This document shows, in pieces, positions 17,484 through 25,989 of a stretch of 64,000 nt of DNA. The stretch is from Bacillus cereus ATCC 14579 (GTDB taxonomy: Bacteria > Bacillota > Bacilli > Bacillales > Bacillaceae_G), in assembly GCF_000007825.1 (NCBI RefSeq), contig NC_004722.1, forward strand, positions 5,347,810-5,411,809, written 5' to 3'. A model generated the notes under the pieces. The model worked only from the letters and a program-made list of their open reading frames with translations. It searched no databases and was not told the origin of the DNA. The first letter of the stretch is position 1. Each line of letters opens with the position of its first letter. A program made the translations under genes and the position numbers.

Positions 17484-18782
17484 ATGAACGTCACTACTGA
17501 TGTACAACAAACAACAGAGGAGACAAAAGCGAAAAGATATAAAACATTATTTGGTTCTGCGCTAGGATATGCAGCAGAAGGTTTAGATATGTTGCTATTA
17601 TCGTTCGTACTTGTCTATATTTTAAAAGAGTTTCACTTAAGTCCTGTTGAAGGTGGAAACTTAACTTTAGCTACCACAATAGGAATGTTAATTGGTTCTT
17701 ATTTATTTGGATTTATTGCTGATTTATTTGGCCGTATTCGTACAATGGCCTTCACAATCTTACTGTTTTCACTAGCAACCGCACTCATTTATTTCGCAAC
17801 AGACTACTGGCAATTATTAATTCTGCGCTTTTTAGTTGGAATGGGAGTTGGTGGTGAATTCGGAATCGGAATGGCCATCGTAACAGAAACATGGTCTAAA
17901 GAAATGCGCGCTAAAGCGACATCTGTTGTTGCACTTGGATGGCAATTTGGTGTACTGATTGCTTCACTCCTTCCAGCATTTATTGTCCCACACTTTGGAT
18001 GGAGAGCCGTTTTCTTATTTGGATTAATTCCAGCTTTACTAGCTGTCTATGTCCGTAAAAGTTTAAGTGAACCGAAAATATGGGAGCAAAAACAACGCTA
18101 CAAAAAGGAGCTATTGCAAAAAGAAGCTGCAGGTAAATTAACAACTACTGAAGCAGAACAACTAAAACATATAAAAAAATTTCCACTTCGAAAGTTATTT
18201 GCCAATAAAAAAGTAACAATTACAACAATTGGTCTTATTATTATGTCGTTCATCCAAAACTTCGGATATTACGGAATCTTCACATGGATGCCCACTATTT
18301 TAGCAAATAAATATAACTATACATTAGCAAAAGCAAGTGGCTGGATGTTCATTTCTACCATCGGTATGCTAATTGGAATTGCAATCTTTGGTATTCTAGC
18401 TGATAAAATTGGTCGACGTAAAACTTTTGCAATCTATTATATTGGCGGTACAGTATACTGTCTCATTTACTTCTTCTTATTCACAGATTCAACATTATTA
18501 TTATGGGGAAGTGCATTGCTTGGATTCTTTGCAAATGGAATGATGGGAGGATTTGGAGCAATTTTAGCTGAAAACTATCCTGCTGAAGCTCGCTCTACCG
18601 CCGAAAACTTTATTTTCGGTACAGGACGTGGACTAGCTGGATTTGGGCCTGTTATTATTGGCTTACTTGCTACAGGTGGCAACCTACTTGGAGCATTGTC
18701 CTTGATTTTTATCATCTACCCAATCGGGTTAATTACAATGCTACTATGTGTACCAGAAACAAAGGGAAAAGTATTAGATTAA
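17484..18782 (+). CDS. MFS transporter under pyrimidine (PyrR) control
   Basis: 432 residues, 12 predicted helices, major facilitator of the aromatic-acid/sialate type. The loop 2-3 motif appears as ADLFGRIRT and its repeat in the second half as ADKIGRRK; helix 1 carries GYAAEGLDMLLLSF, a region where this group often has acidic residues. AGGAGG precedes the ATG. The 5' leader is a PyrR attenuator, so expression should fall when UMP is high. A pyrimidine-related substrate such as orotate, or another weak acid feeding UMP synthesis, is my inference; the sequence alone gives only the family. It is monocistronic, ending in a very long terminator. Confidence 0.85.
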   Translation: MNVTTDVQQTTEETKAKRYKTLFGSALGYAAEGLDMLLLSFVLVYILKEFHLSPVEGGNLTLATTIGMLIGSYLFGFIADLFGRIRTMAFTILLFSLATALIYFATDYWQLLILRFLVGMGVGGEFGIGMAIVTETWSKEMRAKATSVVALGWQFGVLIASLLPAFIVPHFGWRAVFLFGLIPALLAVYVRKSLSEPKIWEQKQRYKKELLQKEAAGKLTTTEAEQLKHIKKFPLRKLFANKKVTITTIGLIIMSFIQNFGYYGIFTWMPTILANKYNYTLAKASGWMFISTIGMLIGIAIFGILADKIGRRKTFAIYYIGGTVYCLIYFFLFTDSTLLLWGSALLGFFANGMMGGFGAILAENYPAEARSTAENFIFGTGRGLAGFGPVIIGLLATGGNLLGALSLIFIIYPIGLITMLLCVPETKGKVLD

Positions 18783-18831
18783 ACGTAAAAGAGGAAGCAT
18801 CTCATTTAAGATGCTTCCTCTTTTACGTTTT
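18781..18831. terminator. Long bidirectional terminator between MFS and BCCT genes
   Basis: A 22-bp perfect inverted repeat (18781-18802 with 18809-18830) with a 6-nt loop between convergent genes; A-run and T-run inside the arms serve both strands. Confidence 0.92.
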
Positions 18832-18834
18832 TAT

Positions 18835-20403
18835 TTATTTTGATTTACTAGCCTTCTGAAATAAGAATGCAGTTTTATCTTCTTCTTTTACAATACCTTG
18901 TTTTAATGCTAATTCTCCCGCAACTTTAGGCGCTAACCATAGCATTGGGAATAACAAAATTGATACCGGAACTGCCGTCACCACGATAAACGATTGTAGC
19001 GCATTAATACTTCCTTCACCCATATATAAAAGAATTGCTGCAACTGCGCCCATAATAAGCGACCAAAAAATTCGCAAACTAATTCTAGGATCTCCGTCTC
19101 CAGTCACTGCCATTGAAATGGAATACGCCATTGAATCTCCTGTTGTCACTACAAATAAAATTGTTAATAAAAGAAATGCTGGTCCAATAATATTAGAAAG
19201 TGGCAATTGCCCTGTAATTGCAATCATAGCTGCCGGCATACCAGATTCACTTAATGCGTCCGAGATAGACCCAGGATTCATCAACTCATAAAACACGCCT
19301 GATCCACCTAATATAGTAAACCAAAATGTTGTAATAATAGGTGCGATAATTCCAATTGCAACGATGATTTCTCGAATCGTTCTCCCTCTTGAAATTCGAC
19401 TCACTAAAATTGCCATCATTGGTCCATATCCAATAAACCATCCCCAGAAAAAGATTGTCCAAGATCCTAACCAACTTGTATCACCACGGTATGTGCTCAT
19501 CGGTATAAACTCATTTACATAAAATCCAAACGAAGAAACAAACGAATCAATAATAAATCCACCTGGCCCAAATAGTAATATGAATGCCATTAACACAATT
19601 GCTAATCTAACATTTAAATTACTTATAATTTGAATCCCTTTATCAATACCTGTTACTGCCGATATGGTAGACACGGCCACCACACAAACAATAATTGCTA
19701 ATTGAGTAGTAAACACATCAGAAATTCCAAATAATTCTTGTAATCCATAACTTGCTTGTAAACCTAAAAATCCAATTGGGCCAATTGTACCTGCAGCTAC
19801 TGCAATAATTGCAGCTGCATCAATTATCGTTCCAAGCAGGCTCTTTCTTAATTTTTCCCCAAAAATAGGGTATAAAAGTGTTCGAGGTTTTAGCGGCATA
19901 TCTTTATGATAATGTCCATACATCATAACTACCGCACTAATTGTACCTAAAATCGTCCATGCTAAAAATCCCCAATGCATATAACTTTGTGCTAAAGCAG
20001 GCATGACTGCTTCTTTCGTTCCAGCAGATATACCATCATGTATTGGTGGCACCGTCATCAAATGATACATTGGCTCTGCTGCTGCCCAAAAAACGCCACC
20101 TCCAGCAAGTAATGTAGACATAATAATAGCAAGCCATTTTGCCGTACTAATCTCAGGTTTTTCTAATCCCCCAAGCTTAACTCTCCCATATTTGGAGAAA
20201 GCCATACACATCGCAACAATAAATGTACCTAATAATAAAACTTGCCAGAAGGCACCGAAATATTTAATTGAAAAAGCGAAACTTTTATTAATCGCACTCT
20301 CTACATAATCCTTGTTCAAAAAAACTGCAATTACAAATAATAAAAGTGAACCACCACTAATAATAAATACAGGCCAATCAGTTTTTCGACTCTTCATCCT
20401 CAT
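18835..20403 (-). CDS. BCCT family osmolyte transporter (OpuD/BetL-like)
   Basis: 522 residues, 12 helices, with the BCCT signature region WTIFFWGWFIGYGPM and the glycine-rich stretch TLLAGGGVFWAAAEPMYHLM in the sodium-site helix. Such carriers import glycine betaine, choline or carnitine, usually for osmoprotection. GGAGG precedes the ATG by 8 bases. The cereus group has several BCCT paralogues, so I give no symbol. A 12-bp perfect inverted repeat lies in its upstream region. Confidence 0.88.
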   Translation of the reverse strand: MRMKSRKTDWPVFIISGGSLLLFVIAVFLNKDYVESAINKSFAFSIKYFGAFWQVLLLGTFIVAMCMAFSKYGRVKLGGLEKPEISTAKWLAIIMSTLLAGGGVFWAAAEPMYHLMTVPPIHDGISAGTKEAVMPALAQSYMHWGFLAWTILGTISAVVMMYGHYHKDMPLKPRTLLYPIFGEKLRKSLLGTIIDAAAIIAVAAGTIGPIGFLGLQASYGLQELFGISDVFTTQLAIIVCVVAVSTISAVTGIDKGIQIISNLNVRLAIVLMAFILLFGPGGFIIDSFVSSFGFYVNEFIPMSTYRGDTSWLGSWTIFFWGWFIGYGPMMAILVSRISRGRTIREIIVAIGIIAPIITTFWFTILGGSGVFYELMNPGSISDALSESGMPAAMIAITGQLPLSNIIGPAFLLLTILFVVTTGDSMAYSISMAVTGDGDPRISLRIFWSLIMGAVAAILLYMGEGSINALQSFIVVTAVPVSILLFPMLWLAPKVAGELALKQGIVKEEDKTAFLFQKASKSK

Positions 20404-20442
20404 TTATACTTCCTCCTTCCTCAGCAATCTAAAAAAACAACT

Positions 20443-20479
20443 TTATTATGTTTTATTGTTTAAACCCAAAACATAATAA
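20443..20479. promoter_or_regulatory. 12-bp inverted repeat upstream of BCCT gene
   Basis: TTATTATGTTTT (20443-20454) and its exact reverse complement (20468-20479), 13-base gap. Possible operator or leader hairpin for the osmolyte carrier gene; no known consensus recognised. Confidence 0.5.
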
Positions 20480-20595
20480 TTATATATGCATAACATTTTA
20501 TCGACTTCCCACATACTTATGTTGTCCCTAAAAATATGCCAAATCCCTTATTAAAAAGAAAAATTCTCTTCCTCTTACATAAAAAAGCAAAACAA

Positions 20596-20621
20596 AAGAC
20601 CTTATATTTCTATAAGGTCTT
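20596..20621 (-). terminator. Terminator after nos
   Basis: An 11-bp stem, AAGACCTTATA paired with TATAAGGTCTT, with a 4-nt loop; on the minus strand a T-rich tail follows. Confidence 0.75.
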
Positions 20622-20764
20622 CGAAACAGAAATTTGATTATAACATAAGGTACTCCTTGGTTCAAAAAGCCTCTTCCAAAAATAACCGAGAGTAAAGGCT
20701 TCCATTTGCTACATAACAGTAATTAAAAAAAATTATATTTCAAAGAAAAAACCTACACTAAATA

Positions 20765-21835
20765 TTATTTATGAAAGAAATTTGGCTTCAAAATTTCATT
20801 CGGATACGGTTTATGATAAATGTGAGTGGTAGCTGGAGATAATGGTGGAATAAGCCATACCCAATTACCTGTTACAACACGACCACAAGCAGCTTCTTGC
20901 TTCTCAAATTGCTGAAATTGTTGTGCAGCAGTATGGTGATCAACAATACTAACTCCTTGTTTTTTAAAGGAGTGTAGTACGGCAATATTCAACTCAATTA
21001 GCGCCTTATCTTTCCATAAGGTACCGTTTCTCGATGTATCTAAATCCATCATCTCCGCAACAGCCGGAAGTAAATTATAACGATCATGATCTGCTAAGTT
21101 GCGCGCCCCAATTTCTGTTCCCATATACCATCCATTGAACGGAGCGGCTGTATAAGAAATACCGCCAATTTCTAAACGCATATCTGAAATCATTGGAACA
21201 CCATACCATTTCACTCCAAGTGATGAAATAGGGTATTCTGGGTGTTCAATTGGCACTTCTTTTACTTCTTCTCTCGGAATTTCTTTATATGTAGGTGCCT
21301 TCCCGTTTATAGAGAACACAAGTGGCAATACATCGAAATTCGTACCTTCTCCTTGCCAACCAAGCCCCTGACAAAAGTCCGTAAATGTAGCGGAATGAGA
21401 ATCACCAATCACTCCCGTTTCTGTTTTATATCCTGCATATCGAATCAATTGGTGATTATAAATTCTTATATTATTTTCTTCACCTTGATATTGCTTAAAA
21501 ATCGTAATGGTTGGTTTAACTTTCCCGTCGTTCGTTGCATATTTAATATGATGAATTAATGCATTATATACACCCTCTTCATCATTTACTTCGCGCGCAT
21601 CTAATATGTGCATCTTACTCCAAAATAGTCTTCCAATACATCTATTACTGTTACGCCATGCCATTCGTGAACCATGAACAAGTTCTTCAAATGTATGCTC
21701 ATATGTCCCTGTCTTCTCTATCTCAATTTGAATTTCTTTTATACGTTCTTCTATCAATTGTTCTTTATGAAGCTCCTTATAACAAATCGTAATAAAATTA
21801 CTTGCTTCTTCTATTAATTGTTTCGTTTTACTCAT
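20765..21835 (-). CDS. nos: Bacterial nitric oxide synthase oxygenase
   Basis: 356 residues, NOS oxygenase domain only, as in other Bacillus enzymes (no reductase domain). The haem-ligand cysteine lies in RNSNRCIGRLFW (Cys66 from the chosen start); the substrate/pterin region includes FNGWYMGTEIGARNLAD and GNWVWLIPPLSP. Makes NO and citrulline from arginine, using a borrowed flavodoxin-type reductase; NO in bacilli protects against oxidants and antibiotics. I start at ATG 21835 (MSKTKQ) rather than the TTG two codons earlier. Divergent from a superoxide dismutase gene, consistent with a stress role. Confidence 0.95.
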   Translation of the reverse strand: MSKTKQLIEEASNFITICYKELHKEQLIEERIKEIQIEIEKTGTYEHTFEELVHGSRMAWRNSNRCIGRLFWSKMHILDAREVNDEEGVYNALIHHIKYATNDGKVKPTITIFKQYQGEENNIRIYNHQLIRYAGYKTETGVIGDSHSATFTDFCQGLGWQGEGTNFDVLPLVFSINGKAPTYKEIPREEVKEVPIEHPEYPISSLGVKWYGVPMISDMRLEIGGISYTAAPFNGWYMGTEIGARNLADHDRYNLLPAVAEMMDLDTSRNGTLWKDKALIELNIAVLHSFKKQGVSIVDHHTAAQQFQQFEKQEAACGRVVTGNWVWLIPPLSPATTHIYHKPYPNEILKPNFFHK

Positions 21836-21964
21836 AAACAATCTCTTTCTATTTCAACAAAACCCTGCTACTTTACAGTATAAGCAAAAAGGATAGGAGT
21901 CACAAATGAAAGTGAGAGTGTTACTTTTATTGTAATATTTTTCAGAAAATTAATGGACTTACTA

Positions 21965-22018
21965 TTGACTTATATGGAAAATGGGTGTATTTTTGACTCA
22001 GGTAAAGTATTTTTACCT
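21965..22018 (+). promoter_or_regulatory. sodA2 promoter with operator-like inverted repeat
   Basis: TTGACT (21965-21970), 17-base spacer, TATTTT (21988-21993). Just downstream, where transcription should start, AGGTAAA (22000-22006) pairs with TTTACCT (22012-22018) across 5 bases. Could be an operator or a short leader hairpin. Confidence 0.55.
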
Positions 22019-22052
22019 AGACCAACTTTTTAAATAGAAAGGAGGTAATGTT

Positions 22053-22679
22053 ATGTCTTCATTTCAATTGCCAAAGCTTTCATATGACTATGATGAACTA
22101 GAGCCACATATTGATAGCAATACACTTTCCATTCATCATGGAAAGCACCATGCGACATACGTAAACAATTTAAATGCTACTTTAGAAAATTATACTGAAT
22201 TACATAATAAATCTTTAGAAGAATTGCTATGTAATTTAGATACTTTACCGAAGGAAATTGTTACAGCTGTACGAAATAACGGTGGTGGTCACTATTGTCA
22301 TAGTCTTTTTTGGGAAGTGATGAGCCCACGAGGTGGCGGTGAGCCTAATGGAGACGTTGCAAAAGTAATTGATTATTATTTCAATACCTTTGACAACTTA
22401 AAAGATCAACTTTCCAAAGCAGCTATTAGTCGTTTTGGAAGTGGCTATGGATGGCTTGTTCTTGACGGTGAGGAACTCTCTGTTATGAGTACACCAAATC
22501 AAGATACGCCTTTGCAAGAAGGGAAAATCCCCTTACTCGTAATTGATGTATGGGAACATGCTTATTATTTAAAGTATCAAAATAGGCGCCCAGAGTTTGT
22601 TACCAACTGGTGGCATACAGTAAACTGGGACCAAGTAAACGAGAAGTATTTACAAGCAATTCAATCACAAAAACATTAG
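22053..22679 (+). CDS. sodA2: Manganese superoxide dismutase, second copy type (SodA2)
   Basis: 208 residues, Fe/Mn SOD family. Metal ligands are visible: His28 in LSIHHGKHHATYV, His in GGGHYCHSLFWEVM, and Asp/His in VIDVWEHAYYLKYQNRRPEF. The QDTPL stretch fits the Mn type. The cereus group has two such genes; the divergent nos neighbour and the slightly longer length match the copy usually called sodA2. GGAGGTAATG precedes the ATG. Cytoplasmic or spore-associated; the sequence does not say which. Confidence 0.92.
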   Translation: MSSFQLPKLSYDYDELEPHIDSNTLSIHHGKHHATYVNNLNATLENYTELHNKSLEELLCNLDTLPKEIVTAVRNNGGGHYCHSLFWEVMSPRGGGEPNGDVAKVIDYYFNTFDNLKDQLSKAAISRFGSGYGWLVLDGEELSVMSTPNQDTPLQEGKIPLLVIDVWEHAYYLKYQNRRPEFVTNWWHTVNWDQVNEKYLQAIQSQKH

Positions 22680-22735
22680 TCGTACGTATAAGGTAAATTT
22701 GGTAATGTAAAATCAGTATTGTCGAAATCCTCCAG

Positions 22736-22766
22736 AATCCCCCGGATTGCCACCGGGGGATTTATG
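22736..22766. terminator. Hairpin between sodA2 and the epimerase pseudogene
   Basis: A 10-bp GC-rich stem (22736-22745 with 22753-22762) between convergent genes. T-run is weak on both sides, so efficiency is uncertain. Confidence 0.6.
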
Positions 22767-22767
22767 A

Positions 22768-23654
22768 TTACTTCATTGTATTTATATAATGTTTTAAAAC
22801 ATTTTTCATTTCTAGTTTCAGCTCTCGGAACAAAAATCCGAATTCACGAGCCTTTCCATTATGTAATGTACAGTTAGTTACCTCATTATAAGGAGCTATA
22901 TTTTCCCCAGCTTTCTGAATGAGTGCTTTTATTCCTGTCTTCTCTTCTATGAAATGAATAATTTCTTCCGTAGAAACTACCCCGTTACTACAGGCGTTAA
23001 TTGGCCCTTTCACATTTTCCATTCCGCACCAAGCTAGAAACTCTCCTGCCTCTTTTTCATGTATAAATGACAAAGTTCCATCTACATGATCCACAACGAT
23101 AGGTTTTTGGTTCACAATACATTCAACGTAAAATTGTAACCTTTTCGTATAATCGTTTTCTCCAATAACAACTGGAAAACGAACTGCAACAACTGGGAAT
23201 GTTGCTTGTTGAAATACAACGGCTTCAGCTAATCTCTTTCCTTCACCATAATTGAAGTCATTCCTATCTCCATACGCGATTGCATAATCGTACGGATTAA
23301 AGTCTTCTTCTGATAAGCTTAGGCAGGTTCATAGACGGCCATTAAAGATGTCATAACATATTTCTTCGTTTTCCCTCGTAACACTTCACATGTTATCTTC
23401 GCTGCATTCGAGCTATAGCATAAATTATCGTATACAATATCATAACTTTTTCCTTCTAGACACTTTTCTAGTAGCTTTCCATCTTCTCTATCAATAATTA
23501 TTCTTTTTACTGCGCTACCAAAAGAATCTTCAGTAACTCCCCTCGTCGCAATCGTTACATCGTGCCCCTCTTGCAAAAGTGCTTCTACTAAATGTTTACC
23601 AAAAAATCTTGTTCCCCCTAGCACCAATACTTTTTTCAACTTCATCATCCCCAT
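22768..23654 (-). pseudogene. NAD-dependent epimerase/dehydratase, frameshifted
   Basis: The N-terminal part (23654 down to 23319) has the Rossmann motif VLVLGGTRFFGKHLVEALL and stops after YEPA at a TAA created by a frame change. Reading on in the next frame gives SLSEEDFNPYDYAIAYG and then GEGKRLAEAVVF without a break to the stop at 22768. A single missing base near 23322-23326 explains it; restored, the protein would be about 295 residues, a normal length. Substrate of this short-chain-type family is unknown. Either a recent pseudogene or a sequencing error: two other single-base breaks occur in this window. Confidence 0.82.
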
Positions 23655-23702
23655 TTTAGCAAATTGTAAAATACTACCTCTCTATTATAAGTGCCAACAT
23701 AT

Positions 23703-23741
23703 AAAAAGCATGGAATTCGTTTAACGATTCCATGCTTTTCT
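23703..23741 (-). terminator. Terminator after amiS
   Basis: Imperfect long stem (AAAAAGCATGGAAT with ATTCCATGCTTTT, plus inner pairs) after the amiS stop; the T-run lies on the minus side. Confidence 0.75.
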
Positions 23742-23753
23742 ACAGAAAATATA

Positions 23754-24344
23754 TTAACGTACTCGATATTTATAAATACAATAACAGAAGTACAAAATAG
23801 AAATTACTGATACATAAACCCATAGTTCATATACAAATCCCTCTCCCCACACTCCCATAAAATAAAAGAGTGAAGGTAAAGTCAATGTTACCCATGATTG
23901 TACGAAGGCAATCCTTCCAAGATATTGATTAATGTTCTTCTTTTGTGTATTTAATACAAAGAATAAATACCAAAGTAATGCCCACATAAACCACGTTAAC
24001 GCATTAACAACATCATGGAATTGAACAAATGAAACAACCATATAGAATAAGGCTATAATTGCTACCCAAATACAAAACCATCCTAGACCACTACTATCCA
24101 TTCCTTTTATAAAAGTAACACCTACATATAAATAAGTTAATCCAAATAAGAAAGTAGCCGCATATGAATACACTGTCCAATTGCTTTGGTCAGAAATCAT
24201 GATCAAATAAAACGGAATAATAATTTGTAGTGCACCCACAAATAAATTAAAAACACCCGCACTTTTCATCTCTGCTTTCCCTAATATAACAAGACTATTT
24301 AAAAATAAAGCTGCCCCTGAAAGTAATAATCCTACATAACCCAT
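23754..24344 (-). CDS. amiS: AmiS/UreI family amide/urea channel
   Basis: 196 residues with six to seven helices, starting MGYVGLLLSGAALFLNSL like UreI/AmiS proteins and containing TFLFGLTYLYVGV and ALTWFMWALLWYLFFVL. The family forms channels for urea (UreI of Helicobacter) or short-chain amides (AmiS). No amidase or urease gene is nearby. The ATG has no good ribosome site; an 8-bp hairpin (24353-24360 with 24370-24377) lies right before it. Two cre-like boxes further upstream suggest catabolite control. Confidence 0.78.
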   Translation of the reverse strand: MGYVGLLLSGAALFLNSLVILGKAEMKSAGVFNLFVGALQIIIPFYLIMISDQSNWTVYSYAATFLFGLTYLYVGVTFIKGMDSSGLGWFCIWVAIIALFYMVVSFVQFHDVVNALTWFMWALLWYLFFVLNTQKKNINQYLGRIAFVQSWVTLTLPSLFYFMGVWGEGFVYELWVYVSVISILYFCYCIYKYRVR

Positions 24345-24493
24345 ATATATTCGTGTGAAAATCTTTACCTTTCACACTTTTAACCTCCCCACACTATAAA
24401 GTGATACTTATATTATTTTTCTTCCCATTTAAAACTACATACATAATTTTTCATTCAAATAAGTCAGACCTCCTACCTCAAAAAGGAGCAAAC

Positions 24494-24609
24494 TTAAAAC
24501 GCTTTCAATAATAAATAATCCTATCAAAACATGAACTAGGATTCCTTGATTATAAACGGACTCTATCAATGATACAAGTGTTGGAATACTTTTCAATAAT
24601 ACGCTTTCA
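24494..24609 (-). promoter_or_regulatory. Two cre-like boxes upstream of amiS
   Basis: On the minus strand TGAAAGCGTTTTAA (24494-24507) matches the cre consensus TGNNARCGNWWWCA in 13 of 14 positions and TGAAAGCGTATTAT (24596-24609) in 12. They lie 150-265 bases before the amiS start. Confidence 0.45.
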
Positions 24610-24740
24610 ATTTCTATAAAAAATTAATAAAATAATACATTCCTCTATCTCATTCTACTACCTTCTAGCATAAGATATTGTAAAATCACATCATTTAAAA
24701 CAGCGAACGTTCTTTTCTAGGTTCGCTAATAAAATTAATA

Positions 24741-24780
24741 AAAAATGACCTCTTGCTTTTATGCAAAGGTCATTTTTTTA
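24741..24780 (-). terminator. Terminator after galE
   Basis: AAAAATGACCT (24741-24751) pairs with AGGTCATTTTTT (24767-24778), just past the galE stop codon. Confidence 0.8.
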
Positions 24781-24789
24781 TATTCATCA

Positions 24790-25806
24790 TTAAACTTTTA
24801 AATAGCCATTTTTATTATTTGATTGCCATTTCCAAGAATCTGCACACATTTCTTCTAATCCGCGTGTTGCCTCCCAGCCTAATTCACGCTTTGCTTTCGA
24901 TGCATCAGCAAAACATACTGCCACATCACCTGGGCGACGCTCTGTAATTTTATAAGGAACTTTCTTACCCGAAACTTTTTCAAAGGCTTCAACCATCTCT
25001 AGTACACTATAGCCCATACCTGTTCCCAGGTTATAAGCATCTACTCCCGTTCTACTCAGTACTTTCTCAAGCGCCTTTACGTGACCATTTGCTAAGTCCA
25101 CAACATGGATGTAATCACGGACTCCTGTTCCATCTTTCGTTGGATAGTCATTTCCGAATACGCTTAATTCTTTTAACTTACCTACCGCTACTTGCGTTAC
25201 ATATGGCATTAAGTTATTTGGGATTCCATTTGGATCTTCTCCGATACGCCCACTTTCGTGTGCACCAAATGGATTGAAATAGCGAAGTAATGCGATACTC
25301 CATTCTGCATCTGCAAATGCTACATCACGCATAATTTGCTCAATCATTAATTTCGTTTGACCATATGGATTTGTTGCACTTAATGGAAACTCCTCCGTAA
25401 TGGGTGACGTTTCCGGGATACCATATACAGTTGCAGATGAACTAAAGATTATCTTCTTTACATTATGTTTCTGCATTACTTCACATAGCACTAACGTGCT
25501 TGTAATGTTGTTATGATAATATGTTAATGGAATCGCTACTGACTCCCCTACAGCTTTAAATCCTGCAAAGTGAATAACTGCTTCAATTGCATTTTCTTCA
25601 AAAATTGCGTCAAGCGCTTCGCGATTTAAAACATCTTCTTTATAAAACTTAAATTGTTTTCCTGTTATTTCTTTCACTCGATTTATAGATTCTACCGAGC
25701 TATTCGAAAGATTATCCACTACTATAACTTCGTAACCGCTATTTAGTAATTCTACACATGTATGACTACCAATATATCCTGCTCCACCTGTTACAAGTAT
25801 TGCCAT
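24790..25806 (-). CDS. galE: UDP-glucose 4-epimerase
   Basis: 338 residues, short-chain dehydrogenase fold. NAD motif TGGAGYIGSH at the N-terminus, catalytic Ser region SSSATVYG, YxxxK as NPYGQTKLM, and the GalE-specific PNNLMPYV and RRPGDVAVCFAD. Interconverts UDP-glucose and UDP-galactose (some family members also the GlcNAc pair) for surface polysaccharides and galactose use. Start ATG 25806 has GGAGG at 9 bases; the longer in-frame start has no support. Stands alone with its own terminator. Confidence 0.94.
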   Translation of the reverse strand: MAILVTGGAGYIGSHTCVELLNSGYEVIVVDNLSNSSVESINRVKEITGKQFKFYKEDVLNREALDAIFEENAIEAVIHFAGFKAVGESVAIPLTYYHNNITSTLVLCEVMQKHNVKKIIFSSSATVYGIPETSPITEEFPLSATNPYGQTKLMIEQIMRDVAFADAEWSIALLRYFNPFGAHESGRIGEDPNGIPNNLMPYVTQVAVGKLKELSVFGNDYPTKDGTGVRDYIHVVDLANGHVKALEKVLSRTGVDAYNLGTGMGYSVLEMVEAFEKVSGKKVPYKITERRPGDVAVCFADASKAKRELGWEATRGLEEMCADSWKWQSNNKNGYLKV

Positions 25807-25950
25807 AATTATAGTCCTCCATATTTCATTCATTATAAACTTCTCAAAGTATATCACATATTTCTTATCCTATGTTTAACATGCGAACACAGAAACTTAC
25901 ATTTTATCCCATAATAAATTTATAACATATACGATTCTAATCAGGTAATA

Positions 25951-25988
25951 AAAAAAAGCCACATAATTTTTATTATGTGGCTTTTTTT
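25951..25988 (-). terminator. Terminator after hlyIII
   Basis: A 17-bp perfect stem (25951-25967 with 25972-25988), loop TTTT, T-run on both strands. Confidence 0.9.
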
Positions 25989-25989
25989 A

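Larger units (their letters stand above)
20404..20764. other. Intergenic region between BCCT gene and nos
   Basis: 361 bases. It holds a 12-bp perfect inverted repeat (20443-20454 with 20468-20479, 13-base gap) 40 bases before the BCCT start, and a terminator for nos (20596-20621). I see no coding potential. Confidence 0.65.
24345..24789. other. Long intergenic region between amiS and galE
   Basis: 445 bases. From left to right: a hairpin just before amiS (24353-24377), two cre-like boxes read on the minus strand (24494-24507 and 24596-24609), a free hairpin AGCGAAC/GTTCGCT (24702-24727), and the galE terminator (24741-24778). No open frame looks real here. Confidence 0.6.

Noticed and set aside
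24702..24727. AGCGAAC/GTTCGCT hairpin beside the galE terminator as a PurR site
   Set aside because: The spacing between CGAA and TTCG is far shorter than the 34-nt PurR span, and galE has no link to purines.
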